Positions 8,569-17,017 of a DNA stretch of 64,000 nucleotides are shown one piece after another. The position numbers and the translations under genes were made by a program. Below the pieces are notes generated by a model, which did not search any database, had not been told where the DNA came from, and saw only the letters and a list, made by a program, of their open reading frames with translations. The stretch covers positions 4,588,001 to 4,652,000 of the forward strand of contig NZ_CP034661.1 of the NCBI RefSeq assembly GCF_003971235.1, written 5' to 3'. This stretch comes from Chryseobacterium aureum (GTDB lineage: Bacteria; Bacteroidota; Bacteroidia; Flavobacteriales; Weeksellaceae). Position 1 is the stretch's first letter. The number at the start of each line of letters is the position of its first letter.

Positions 8569-9132
8569 ATGAAAAATCAATTGAAATTATTTTATGTCAT
8601 CCTCGGGGCTACCCCTAAAGGCAGAAATATTGAACAGCACGATGTTTTCTTCGGCATTGCGGAGCATCTGAAAGACCTGATTCCTGATATGAAAGAATTT
8701 TGGAAGGAAGCAGAAGGAAAAATTCACCTGGACTGCTACCAGGAAGTAAGATTTGCAGACGGGTATAAGGTGGAGATTGTAGAAAAAGGCGAAAAAGCAT
8801 CAGAAAATCAGTTGTTTTTCCTCAATTTAGGAGGATATAAGCCTGATTTCTTTGAAGAATTTCATGAGCAGCACCTGATGGTAGGACAGTCAATGGGTGA
8901 GATCGTAAAAAGAGCAAAAGCTACTGAATTTTACCAGACTATGGGATTTGAAGGTGCGGTAAGCCATATTGATGATAAGCATGGAGTGGATATTGATGAT
9001 ATCTTCAATGTAAGTGATATTCTTCCTTCTTATATGAAAGAAAAATATTCCATCATTCTTCAGAAATCTGATGAAGAAAATCAGGAAAATCCAATGGGAC
9101 TCGGCTATCTGAAAATTGATAAAATTCAATAA
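8569..9132 (+). CDS. DUF1543 family protein
   Basis: 187 residues. The start LKLFYVILGATPKGRNIEQHDVFFG and the later FLNLGGYKPDFFEEFHE, with an acidic HxxDDKHGVDIDDI region, are characteristic of DUF1543. Family members are cytoplasmic with no known biochemical role. It lies 25 bp upstream of purK in the same direction, so the two are probably cotranscribed. That may hint at a link to purine metabolism or may be chance. Confidence 0.8.
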   Translation: MKNQLKLFYVILGATPKGRNIEQHDVFFGIAEHLKDLIPDMKEFWKEAEGKIHLDCYQEVRFADGYKVEIVEKGEKASENQLFFLNLGGYKPDFFEEFHEQHLMVGQSMGEIVKRAKATEFYQTMGFEGAVSHIDDKHGVDIDDIFNVSDILPSYMKEKYSIILQKSDEENQENPMGLGYLKIDKIQ

Positions 9133-9157
9133 AGCATAAATCTAATACAAATAAAAA

Positions 9158-10270
9158 ATGAAAATAGGAATTCTGGGAGGCGGACAGCTGGGAAGAATGC
9201 TGATACAAAGTGCCTTGAAGTATGATGACCAGTTTTATACACTGGATCCGGCTTCTGATGCACCATGTCACAATATCTCGTATTTTACACAGGGCAATTT
9301 TAATGATTATGAAACGGTCTTAAACTTCGGAAAAGATAAAGACGTTGTAACCATTGAAATAGAACACGTAAATGCTGATGCATTGGCAGAACTTGAAAAG
9401 CAGGGAATAAAAGTGGTTCCTAATGCCGGCATCATCAAAACAATACAGCAAAAAATCCTTCAGAAAGAATTTTATAAAGCTCATGATATTCCAAGTCCGG
9501 AATTCCAGGTGGTATGGAACCGTGATGAGAAGATCATCATGCCGTTACCATTTGTTCAGAAAATGAATACGGGAGGATACGACGGCAAAGGAGTACAGGT
9601 GATCAAAACGGAGGAAGATTATCAGCACTTATGGACTGAAGCCTCTGTAATTGAAAGTCTGGTAGATATTGATAAAGAACTTTCTGTGATTGTAGCCAGA
9701 AATGAGAAGGGAGAAACCAATATTTTCCCGGTAACAGAAATGGTCGCGGATCCGAAGCTGAATCTTTTAGACTTCAATGTATGTCCGGTTCTTCTGACGG
9801 AAGATGTTCAGAACCAGATTGATTCTATTACGGAAAAATTCTTGAATGCGGTAAATTCTCCGGGATTATTCGCCATCGAATTATTCCTTGACAAAGAAGG
9901 AAAAGTTTGGGTAAACGAAACCGCTCCCAGACTGCACAATTCTGGCCACCAGAGCCAGGAAGGAAATACCAACTCACAGTTTGAGCAGATGTACCGTGTA
10001 GTAAAAAACTTACCTTTAGCAGATACTGATGCTATCACTTACAGCGGAATGCTGAATCTGGTAGGGGCAGAAGGGTATGCCGGAAAAGTAATCTATGAAG
10101 GCATGGAAGAAGTCCTGAAGCTGCCTGAAACCTACATCCATCTATACGGAAAAACAGAAACCAAACCTGGAAGAAAAATGGGACACATCAACGTTCTTGC
10201 AGATTCCAGAGAAGAACTTATGGAAAAGCTTGTACAGGTGAAAGGAATGGTAAGAGTGATTGCTGAGTAA
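9158..10270 (+). CDS. purK: 5-(carboxyamino)imidazole ribonucleotide synthase
   Basis: 370 residues. PurK uses ATP and bicarbonate to carboxylate AIR to N5-CAIR in purine synthesis. The N-terminal KIGILGGGQLGRMLI is the PurK nucleotide-fold start. The ATP-grasp region includes LPFVQKMNTGGYDGKGVQV, and the metal-binding part is LFAIELFLDKEGKVWVNETAPR followed by HNSGH. Length and motifs are complete. The partner mutase purE lies about 6.7 kb downstream with its own promoter instead of next to purK. Confidence 0.95.
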   Translation: MKIGILGGGQLGRMLIQSALKYDDQFYTLDPASDAPCHNISYFTQGNFNDYETVLNFGKDKDVVTIEIEHVNADALAELEKQGIKVVPNAGIIKTIQQKILQKEFYKAHDIPSPEFQVVWNRDEKIIMPLPFVQKMNTGGYDGKGVQVIKTEEDYQHLWTEASVIESLVDIDKELSVIVARNEKGETNIFPVTEMVADPKLNLLDFNVCPVLLTEDVQNQIDSITEKFLNAVNSPGLFAIELFLDKEGKVWVNETAPRLHNSGHQSQEGNTNSQFEQMYRVVKNLPLADTDAITYSGMLNLVGAEGYAGKVIYEGMEEVLKLPETYIHLYGKTETKPGRKMGHINVLADSREELMEKLVQVKGMVRVIAE

Positions 10271-10288
10271 TATCAGTTTAAAATAAAT

Positions 10289-10325
10289 AAAGGGAGCTGT
10301 TTTTATCTTTAAAACAGCTCCCTTT
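10289..10325 (+). terminator. Terminator of purK
   Basis: AAAGGGAGCTGTTTT and AAAACAGCTCCCTTT form a 15-bp perfect stem with a 7-base loop (TATCTTT region), 18 bp after the purK stop codon. Confidence 0.85.
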
Positions 10326-10344
10326 ATGTTGTTCTACAAACGAT

Positions 10345-10501
10345 TCAATAGGAACGGGCTATTATCCTGAGCGTAGCCGAAGGGAGCACGTTTACAGATG
10401 ATTATCAATTTAATCGGCTTTAGCCAAAACTTATTTTTTAGGTTTCGGCTAAAGCCGAATGCACACATTGTTTATATCGGCCTAAAGCCCGATTCTATTG
10501 A
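10345..10501. repeat. Nested palindromic intergenic repeat, family A, copy 1
   Basis: The outer ends are TCAATAGGA and TCTATTGA. The inner hairpin is TCGGCTTTAGCC / GGCTAAAGCCGA. A 69-bp segment (10412-10480) is identical to 11569-11637 in copy 2. Near its left end this copy carries a different segment (about 10361-10395, CCTGAGCGTAGCCGAAGG) in place of the AAAGCCCG half-palindrome seen in copy 2, so it looks like a hybrid of two repeat types. Confidence 0.85.
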
Positions 10502-10521
10502 TAATATAATTGCTTTTATAA

Positions 10522-11334
10522 TTAAGGCTTCTTAACCACCTCAATATTGTCTTTTTTATAATTATATTTAATATAAGTTCCTAAAGCTGTTGACAAAACC
10601 GAAAATTCGTCCAGAGTTGTAAGCGGTGCATAGAGTTTAAACGTACAAATGTCCGTTGCAGAAATAAAAGGATTGGTTGCCAAATGGCTGTGAGTAGACA
10701 TTGTTACTGTTCCTCCATTTTCCAATACTGTAGAGGTTGGAATAAGTCTTGAATGAAATTTTTTATGGGAAATAATATTCCCTTCTTTATCAGAAACAAA
10801 AAGATAATCATTTCCGAAAGGAATGACTCCGGACTGTGCCGTACCTGGTATTAAATACACTTTATAGTTTTCATTAAACGGGATAATAATCATATTAAGG
10901 CTATAGCCTTGTGGTACCGTTACTGCATATTTTGGATCGGATAACTGCGGAATAATGGTAGAACGGATATTTTTTAATGTGGTTTCAGTTTCATTAATTA
11001 CCCTTTCCTTAAAATTTTCTTTCACAGGTTTTGTTTGGTTATTTTTGAAAGAAAGTTCTGCAATCACCATATTACCGACTTTATTAAGAAAAGAAGTTTT
11101 GATGGTGTCATTTTTTTGATAGGTGATATAGCTTCCGGTATTTTCAGCAAGTCTTTTATTGCTACCTACAAGATCTCCTGCATGCCATGATGCATTTTCG
11201 TAAGAGTAGAGTAGATTTCCCTCAGTTTTGATAGAGTCCAGTTTCTTTTTCAGCTCTTTATCAGAAAGAGTGAGGTTTTGTGCAGAAAGAATAATAGACA
11301 TAAAAAAGATGAGAAATCCGATAGTTTGTTTCAT
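10522..11334 (-). CDS. Secreted protein with a JAMM-like HxHx7SxxD motif
   Basis: 270 residues with a signal peptide (MKQTIGFLIFFMSIILSAQ). I do not recognise the whole protein. Its C-terminal half contains STHSHLATNPFISATD: H215, H217, S225 and D228, an exact HxHx(7)SxxD pattern, the zinc site of JAB1/MPN (JAMM) peptidases and the related DUF4329 group. The segment before it (YLFVSDKEGNIISHKKFH, then strands) is compatible with that fold. The conserved upstream glutamate is uncertain; E93 and E184 are candidates. If the site is real, this would be a periplasmic or exported zinc hydrolase. It lies alone between two copies of a palindromic repeat. Confidence 0.6.
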   Translation of the reverse strand: MKQTIGFLIFFMSIILSAQNLTLSDKELKKKLDSIKTEGNLLYSYENASWHAGDLVGSNKRLAENTGSYITYQKNDTIKTSFLNKVGNMVIAELSFKNNQTKPVKENFKERVINETETTLKNIRSTIIPQLSDPKYAVTVPQGYSLNMIIIPFNENYKVYLIPGTAQSGVIPFGNDYLFVSDKEGNIISHKKFHSRLIPTSTVLENGGTVTMSTHSHLATNPFISATDICTFKLYAPLTTLDEFSVLSTALGTYIKYNYKKDNIEVVKKP

Positions 11335-11519
11335 AGGTTATTTTTTACACCAAAATACGAAATTGATCGATTCTAAAAAGGAATTACTGCCATTTTTCCT
11401 TTTGTAATTTTAAGAAGAATAGTATAACGTACTGTATCATAATGATTTGTCGTTGTGATGTATAACGCATTATTTTCACTGCCGAAATAACAGTCTTTTA
11501 TTTTGTTTTGGAATTCCAT

Positions 11520-11658
11520 TCAATAGGAACGGGCTAAAGCCCGTTCGTTTATAAAAGATTATCAATTCAATCGGCTTTAGCCAAAACTTATTTTTTAGGT
11601 TTCGGCTAAAGCCGAATGCACACATTGTTTATATCGGGCTAAAGCCCGATCCTATTGA
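11520..11658. repeat. Nested palindromic intergenic repeat, family A, copy 2
   Basis: The ends are TCAATAGGA and TCCTATTGA, with outer-inner palindromes AACGGGCTAAAGCCCGTT and ATCGGGCTAAAGCCCGAT plus the central hairpin TCGGCTTTAGCC / GGCTAAAGCCGA. This copy is symmetrical and looks intact. With copy 1 it brackets the secreted JAMM-like gene. Confidence 0.85.
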
Positions 11659-11703
11659 TGCTGAATTGTTTAATAATTTAACAAAGAATGATTATTCACA
11701 CAT

Positions 11704-11738
11704 CGGCAACCTCCAGCATCCCTCTTCCAGCTCCCTGC
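11704..11738. repeat. Family C repeat (CTTCCAGC type), single arm
   Basis: CAACCTCCAGCATCCCTCTT followed by CCAGCTCCCTGCC. Similar arms occur at about 16950, 24459, 24577, 36124 and 36188. It lies just beyond the stop of the antiporter gene. Confidence 0.55.
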
Positions 11739-11741
11739 CTT

Positions 11742-13865
11742 TTATTTAAAAATCTTCTGAATCACATTTCCAATCTCCACAAAATCTCCATGATTTCCTA
11801 CAGAACGTATTTCCGGACTGTTTTTATCATATTCTGAGAAAGGGAAAATAAGAAGGTAATTGTTATCCTTCAGATTTCTGTTCAGAAGTTCCGGGATCAG
11901 TCTCATTCTTGGAATATATGATTTCATACCGCGTTTGGCCATCAGAATAATAAGAGCTTCATCATCTTTCAACTGTGCAGCGGTTCTTTCGCCATCCTGC
12001 CAGGTGTTCATGATGATGAATTCTGCTTCTATATTGGCTTTTTTAATGATCTTCTGAAGAATATCAAGAATGTTTTCCGGCGCATAAAAAATTACTGTTG
12101 CTCCTGAATTTCTGGCAATATTCCAGACTCTCAGCAAGGCATGGAAGAATCCGGCTTCCTTGTGGGCATTTTCAGGAATCATCACCGCATACTTCTTGAT
12201 CGTAGAAAGTGGTTGTGCCGCATGATAAACCAGAACATTCACATCATCATTCTGCAGATAACCGTTATAAAGATTGTATACAAAAGAAGGAGAAAACCCT
12301 TTTTCATCCTCCAGCCCAATAATAAGGTCTGTGATTTTCTGTTCTTTGATTACATTATTGACCCCGTTGATCACATCATTGTCATATCTTTTTAAAGCCT
12401 GTAACTTAACATCTGCGGCGGCCGCCGTATCTGCCGCCTGATGAAGAAGTTTCTCTGCATTCTTTACGGAAGATTCATTTTTATCTTCATTGATGACATT
12501 CAAAGCAAAAAGATCTTCCGTATTGGAATGGGCTTTGATTAAAATTCCCAGGTTCACCATTCTTTCTACAGTTGCCTCATGGTTGATTGCCAGTAGTATA
12601 TTTTCTTCTTCATGCGTATTTCCGGAAACGGTATCTTCATTATCACTTTCCGCAATTTTTTGGGCGCTCGCCATTGAAATGAAAGAGGAAATGGTACATG
12701 AAATCAGGATCAGTAAAATACTTCCGTTCAGCACATGTTCGTTCAATAATCTTACAGGCTCTCCGGTTTCCGTTTCGGAAAGAATGATGTTGTATCCTAC
12801 CATCACAGAAGCCAGTGTTGCTGCTGCTGAAGCAGAACTTAATCCGAAAATCAGTTTTCCTTCTTCTTTGGTGAGTCGGAATGTTTTTTGAGTGGCTACC
12901 GCAGAAAGATATTTCCCCCCGATAGATGCTACCAGCATAATTCCGGCCACCTCCAGGGTCTCCCAGCTTTTAAAAAAGACCTTGAAATCAATCAGCATTC
13001 CTACACTGATCAGGAAGAAAGGAATAAAGATGGCATTTCCCACAAATTCTACTCTGTTCATCAAGGAGGAGGTGTGAGGAATAAGCCGGTTTAAAGCCAA
13101 GCCGGCAAAGAATGCTCCGATAATTGCTTCTACCCCTGCCAGTTCAGCCAGCATCGCAGCCAGATAAATCATCACCAGTACAAAAATATACTGTGAGATT
13201 TTATCATCCACTCTTTTGAAAAACCAACGGCCAATGATAGGAAATACAATAAGTACAATCAGGGCAAAAACAACAAAAGAGACGGATAATTTAACCCAAA
13301 ATTCGGTTCCTACATCACCCTGAGACATTCCCACAATCACAGCAAGTACCAATAAGGCAAGAATATCTGTGATCATGGTCCCTCCAACAGTGATATTAAC
13401 GGCTTTGTTTTTAGCTATTCCAAGCTTGCTCACCAACGGATAAGCAATCAGGGTATGAGACGAAAAAAGACTGGCAAACAGGATGGAGGTCAGCATGGAG
13501 AAATGTAAGATGTAATATCCTCCCAGATATCCCAGAACAAAAGGAACCGTAAAGGTGTAAATACCAAAGGTGAGGCTTTTCCATTTATTTTTCTTAAAAT
13601 CTCCCATATCAATCTCCAGGCCGGCCAGGAACATGATGTAAAGCAGTCCGGTAGTTCCCGTTACCACAATACTACTGTCTCTGGACAATACATTGAATCC
13701 GTTCGGGCCAATAATAGCTCCGGCAATGATGAGCCCCAAAAGATGTGGAACTTTTATTTTATTAAGCAGCAATGGTGCTGCAAGGATAATGACCAGTACC
13801 AACAGGAACTTCAGTACCGGATCTTCTATAGGAAGACTCAGGTTGTGTATACTCAGTAAAATCAT
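11742..13865 (-). CDS. Cation:proton antiporter (CPA2 type) with C-terminal USP-like region
   Basis: 707 residues. Residues about 12-395 form a Na+/H+ exchanger domain (PF00999) with 12-13 helices. It begins with LLNKIKVPHLLGLIIAGAIIGPNGF, typical of KefB/CPA2 proteins, and has GVEAIIGAFFAGLALNRLIP in the core. After the membrane part come about 300 soluble residues with two alpha/beta units resembling universal stress domains (ILLAINHEATVERMVNLGI, and KKYAVMIPENAHKEAGFF). This region probably regulates transport. The role is likely Na+ or K+ and pH homeostasis at the inner membrane. It follows the lipoprotein gene by 6 bp, so the two form an operon. Confidence 0.9.
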   Translation of the reverse strand: MILLSIHNLSLPIEDPVLKFLLVLVIILAAPLLLNKIKVPHLLGLIIAGAIIGPNGFNVLSRDSSIVVTGTTGLLYIMFLAGLEIDMGDFKKNKWKSLTFGIYTFTVPFVLGYLGGYYILHFSMLTSILFASLFSSHTLIAYPLVSKLGIAKNKAVNITVGGTMITDILALLVLAVIVGMSQGDVGTEFWVKLSVSFVVFALIVLIVFPIIGRWFFKRVDDKISQYIFVLVMIYLAAMLAELAGVEAIIGAFFAGLALNRLIPHTSSLMNRVEFVGNAIFIPFFLISVGMLIDFKVFFKSWETLEVAGIMLVASIGGKYLSAVATQKTFRLTKEEGKLIFGLSSASAAATLASVMVGYNIILSETETGEPVRLLNEHVLNGSILLILISCTISSFISMASAQKIAESDNEDTVSGNTHEEENILLAINHEATVERMVNLGILIKAHSNTEDLFALNVINEDKNESSVKNAEKLLHQAADTAAAADVKLQALKRYDNDVINGVNNVIKEQKITDLIIGLEDEKGFSPSFVYNLYNGYLQNDDVNVLVYHAAQPLSTIKKYAVMIPENAHKEAGFFHALLRVWNIARNSGATVIFYAPENILDILQKIIKKANIEAEFIIMNTWQDGERTAAQLKDDEALIILMAKRGMKSYIPRMRLIPELLNRNLKDNNYLLIFPFSEYDKNSPEIRSVGNHGDFVEIGNVIQKIFK

Positions 13866-13871
13866 AAGTGT

Positions 13872-14435
13872 TTATTTGGTGGAACGTACTAATTCAACAG
13901 AGAACTTGGCGGTACAGCCATCAGAGGTGATGGTTCTTGTTCCTTTGATCTTGTTGTCCGAAATATCATTAAGTAGAACGCTCATTTCTACATTCTTTTT
14001 GGCTGTAGAGTCGGTTTTGAAAGAAAGTCTGATCTCATTGTTTTCAAACTTGCCCGTATACAGCCTTACCAGATTATTATTGTTGATGATTTTGGTAATG
14101 GGCTGGGTAGAATCATTATCGAACTCCCAGAGATCAGTACGTTGGTCGCCTACCGCATATTCGCTACAGTTGGATTCTGTACAGATTACCTTACCATTCC
14201 ATGGACCGGAAATTTCAGCAGGCCATGCCGCAATTACCACAGAATCCTTTTTGGCGAAAATACTGTCCCTCATTTTCAGAAGAGACTGATATTCAGATTC
14301 TTTTTTAGCAAATAGTTTCTCTTTTTCCAGTAATTGTTTTTCCCTGTCTGTCAGGTTCTTTTCTTTCTCTTTGTAATCACAGCTTACAAGCAGGAAAGAA
14401 GCGGTCAGAAATAAAAAAAATGTGTTTTTCAGCAT
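13872..14435 (-). CDS. Predicted lipoprotein with coiled coil
   Basis: 187 residues from the ATG at 14435 (MLKNTFFLFLTASFLLVSCDY). A start 16 codons upstream would put charged residues before the signal. The lipobox LVSC predicts lipidation. A charged helical stretch (EKEKNLTDREKQLLEKEKLF and on) follows, then a beta-rich domain beginning ISGPWNGKVICTESNCSEY and containing the repeated GKFENNEIRLSF pattern. No function is recognised. It is cotranscribed with, and precedes, the antiporter gene by 6 bp, so it may monitor envelope ion stress; that is inference only. Confidence 0.75.
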   Translation of the reverse strand: MLKNTFFLFLTASFLLVSCDYKEKEKNLTDREKQLLEKEKLFAKKESEYQSLLKMRDSIFAKKDSVVIAAWPAEISGPWNGKVICTESNCSEYAVGDQRTDLWEFDNDSTQPITKIINNNNLVRLYTGKFENNEIRLSFKTDSTAKKNVEMSVLLNDISDNKIKGTRTITSDGCTAKFSVELVRSTK

Positions 14436-14589
14436 ATTGTATCGGTTGGAGTATACAATATAAGGAAAATGAAGGAAATACAAAACCCTACCGGAGCATA
14501 TCTGAATTTAATTATATTTAACAGTTTTAAAAACAGCCGCATAGCTTAGGTAAGATTATTGATATTATTTTATAGTAAAATTGAATGGA

Positions 14590-15519
14590 ATGAAAACTAT
14601 TTTTTTCTCTCTTTTGTTTTTCTCTATGCTGTTTTCAGCACAAAACAAACTTCCCGCTCAGGATCAGCTATTGTCTGTTAACCTCTGGAAAACCATTCCT
14701 GATGGGCCCGGACCTGGCGGTGAAATGATGATTTCTCCCAAAGGTTCTCTTACGAATATCAAGATCCCGAAACTGATCGTTCATCAACCGGAAAATCCCA
14801 ATGGAGTAGCCATTGTAGTGATCAGTGGAGGTGGATATGCCCATATCGAATCCGGATCAGAGGGACATCCTGCCAGTGAGTGGCTGAAATCTCTGGGAAT
14901 TACAGCTTTTGAGCTTCAGTACAGACTCCCGGGAGAAGGCTGGGCAAACAGATCCGTTCCATTTCAGGATGTACAGCGTGCCTTGCGAATCATCAGAAAA
15001 AACGCTGTAGAATATAAAATAGACCCTGGTAAAATAGGAGTACTGGGGTTTTCTGCCGGCGGACATCTTGCAGGATACATTTCTTCTACATCTGATATCT
15101 CCTACTATCCTCCTCAGGATGATATTGACTTAATTTCTGCCCAACCCAATTTTACCGCAATGATTTATCCGGTAGTCTCTATGCTGCCACCGAATAATAC
15201 AACTCATTCCTTTACATCTTTATTAGGAAAGAATTCTCATACTCAGGATCAGATCAGGCTTTCTGTTGAAAAACAGGTGAATGCACACACTCCCATTACT
15301 TTTCTGGCTCAGTCAGAAGATGACCGTATTTATCCAGTAGAAAACAGTATTCTGATGTATCAGGCGTTGAAAGACCATGCCATTCCGGCAGAATTGCACT
15401 TGTTTCAGTCAGGGGGACATGGCTGGGGGCTGGGTAAAAAAGGAACCAGTACCGGAGAATGGACGGAACTTTTTTTAAAATGGTTAAAAGTGAATGGGAT
15501 TTATAAGAGTAATCAGTGA
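14590..15519 (+). CDS. Secreted alpha/beta hydrolase (acetyl-esterase-like)
   Basis: 309 residues from the ATG at 14590, with a signal peptide ending MLFSAQ; a TTG three codons upstream is less likely. The oxyanion-hole region is SGGGYAHIESGSEG, the nucleophile elbow is GVLGFSAGGHLAG (GxSxG), the acidic residue lies in AQSEDDRIYP, and the catalytic His in SGGHGWG. This is the esterase/lipase group of the fold (BD-FAE, PF20434) seen in acetylxylan and other carbohydrate esterases. It probably removes acetyl groups from polysaccharides outside the cytoplasm. It stands alone, with no polysaccharide utilisation locus around it. Confidence 0.85.
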   Translation: MKTIFFSLLFFSMLFSAQNKLPAQDQLLSVNLWKTIPDGPGPGGEMMISPKGSLTNIKIPKLIVHQPENPNGVAIVVISGGGYAHIESGSEGHPASEWLKSLGITAFELQYRLPGEGWANRSVPFQDVQRALRIIRKNAVEYKIDPGKIGVLGFSAGGHLAGYISSTSDISYYPPQDDIDLISAQPNFTAMIYPVVSMLPPNNTTHSFTSLLGKNSHTQDQIRLSVEKQVNAHTPITFLAQSEDDRIYPVENSILMYQALKDHAIPAELHLFQSGGHGWGLGKKGTSTGEWTELFLKWLKVNGIYKSNQ

Positions 15520-15549
15520 TTTATTTAAAAGTCTTAACGTAATTTTTTT

Positions 15550-15583
15550 GCCCACGGATGGCACAGATGAGCACAGATTTTAT
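15550..15583. repeat. Short CACGGATGGCACAGATGAGC-type repeat
   Basis: A 34-base stretch (15550-15583) with internal periodicity (CACGGAT, CACAGAT, CACAGAT). Similar CACGGAT/CACAGAT strings are common intergenic repeats in flavobacteria as I remember them; only one copy is visible here. Confidence 0.4.
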
Positions 15584-15772
15584 GTTTTAAGGTAGAATCA
15601 TATTATTTAATTAACCCTATCAAAATAAAGTAATACATATAATTATTAAGAAGGGGTTAAGAAATAAAATGTAGTTAAGATAATCATTCCGATTTAATCT
15701 TAAAGTGAAGCTTATTTTAATATTCTGAACAACTTAGTACAATTTTTAATGATTAAAAAAGTAAAAAATCCT

Positions 15773-16684
15773 TTATTCCACCCTTTGTCTTTTAAACATT
15801 TCCGGTTTGTAATTGATAATAAACACACCACAGATGATGAGTACTGCTGCAATAATGAATTTAAAAGTGACCTGTTCATCCATAATCAGCCAGCCTAGAA
15901 ATATGGCAATAATGGTATTGATATAGGCCAGAATAGAAACCTGAACCGGAGAAATTTTAGTCAATGCATAGTGGAATGCGAAAAAAGCAGCTACAGAACC
16001 AAATACCGCGAGGTATATCATGGCTGAAATACTTTTGACACTCCAGCTGCCGAAGTGGTAATTGGGGGAAAATAAAAATGCAAGGAGAATCTGAACACCG
16101 CCTGCAAACAGAAACTGATAGAACAGATTCAGCGTTATATTTCCGCTTTGGATATTTAATTTTTTGGTGAAGATAGTTCCTGAAGCCCAGCCTGCGATAG
16201 CGCAGAACAGGAAGATCATACCCATTCTGTAATCGGGGTTGGCAAGATCTTTAATACCATCCCAGAAAATAAAAAGAATTCCGCTGAAGCAAAGCAAAAC
16301 ACCACTGAGCGCCCGGAAACTGAATTTTTGTAACCCTATAGCCACACTTCCCAGAAATACAAGAATAGGAGAGCAGGCACTGATGAGTGAGGCGAGACTG
16401 CTGGAAACTGTTTCTTCAGCTACAGTCGTCATTCCGTTGGCCACTACCAGCATCAGGGAAGAAAAAATAATCTGGTAGCCCAAATTCTTCCAGCCGATCC
16501 ATTGGAATTCCTTTCTCAAAAGAAGAACGGCAAGCATAATCATAGAGGCCAGAAACTGTCGGATTCCGGCTACAAACCATGCGGGAATGGTTTCCACAGC
16601 GACACGAATGGCCAGAAAGGTCGTTCCCCAGACCATGGCAACGGTAAGAACAGCAAAAATGAGTTTATAATCTTTCAACGTCAA
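15773..16684 (-). CDS. EamA/DMT family exporter
   Basis: 303 residues with ten predicted helices in two EamA repeats (PF00892). AMVWGTTFLAIRVAVETIPA opens the first and GWASGTIFTKKLNI the second. It ends with basic residues after helix 10 (KPEMFKRQRVE). This is the RhaT/YdcZ-like group of drug/metabolite transporters, often exporting amino acids or other metabolites. The substrate is not determined. It is monocistronic, and its 5' side faces the tandem-repeat tract and purE. Confidence 0.88.
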   Translation of the reverse strand: MTLKDYKLIFAVLTVAMVWGTTFLAIRVAVETIPAWFVAGIRQFLASMIMLAVLLLRKEFQWIGWKNLGYQIIFSSLMLVVANGMTTVAEETVSSSLASLISACSPILVFLGSVAIGLQKFSFRALSGVLLCFSGILFIFWDGIKDLANPDYRMGMIFLFCAIAGWASGTIFTKKLNIQSGNITLNLFYQFLFAGGVQILLAFLFSPNYHFGSWSVKSISAMIYLAVFGSVAAFFAFHYALTKISPVQVSILAYINTIIAIFLGWLIMDEQVTFKFIIAAVLIICGVFIINYKPEMFKRQRVE

Positions 16685-16787
16685 TAAGTAGTGTAACGGG
16701 CAAATGTAGAGGTTTTAATACAATTGTGATGGGTACAGTTGTTTGGATTTTTACTGATACAGATTGGGGAGGGGTTGCTGGTTGTTC

Positions 16788-16826
16788 GTTGCTAGTTGCT
16801 AGTTGCTAGTTGCTAGTTGCTAGTTG
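16788..16826. repeat. 7-bp tandem repeat (GTTGCTA, about 5.6 copies)
   Basis: Five perfect GTTGCTA units from 16788 to 16822, followed by a partial GTTG. It lies in the region between the divergent EamA and purE genes. Confidence 0.95.
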
Positions 16827-16836
16827 AATGGTTGCT

Positions 16837-16921
16837 GTTTAGTTTAGTTTAGTTTAGTTTAGTTTAGTTTAGTTTAGTTTAGTTTAGTTTAGTTTAGTTT
16901 AGTTTAGTTTAGTTTAGTTTA
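16837..16921. repeat. 5-bp tandem repeat (GTTTA, 17 copies)
   Basis: 85 bases made only of GTTTA units, without a single interruption. It ends 68 bp before the purE -7 box. A perfect pentamer tract of this length is expected to vary in copy number by slippage. Confidence 0.97.
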
Positions 16922-16949
16922 GGCTTGCATATTTGATAGTATTTAAAAG

Positions 16950-16983
16950 AACTTCCGGCATCCTTCCTCCAACTTCCAGCTTT
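16950..16983. repeat. Family C repeat arm
   Basis: ACTTCCGGCATCCTTCCTCC followed by AACTTCCAGC. It is the same word set as the arms at 11704, 24577 and 36188 and lies immediately before the purE promoter box. Confidence 0.5.
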
Positions 16984-16989
16984 ATTTTT

Positions 16990-16997
16990 TATCTTTG
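16990..16997 (+). promoter_or_regulatory. -7 box of the purE promoter
   Basis: TATCTTTG fits TAnnTTTG and lies 20 bp before the chosen ATG at 17018. No clear TTG was found at the expected -33 spacing; that position falls in the repeat arm. Confidence 0.55.
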
Positions 16998-17017
16998 AAC
17001 ATCTAATAAAATTGAAG

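Noticed and set aside
10522..11658. A composite transposon around the JAMM-like gene
   Set aside because: The flanking repeats encode no transposase and are direct, not inverted; only recombination between them can be proposed.
16788..16921. A CRISPR array at the tandem repeats
   Set aside because: Units are 5 and 7 bp with no spacers and no cas gene; these are simple tandem repeats.
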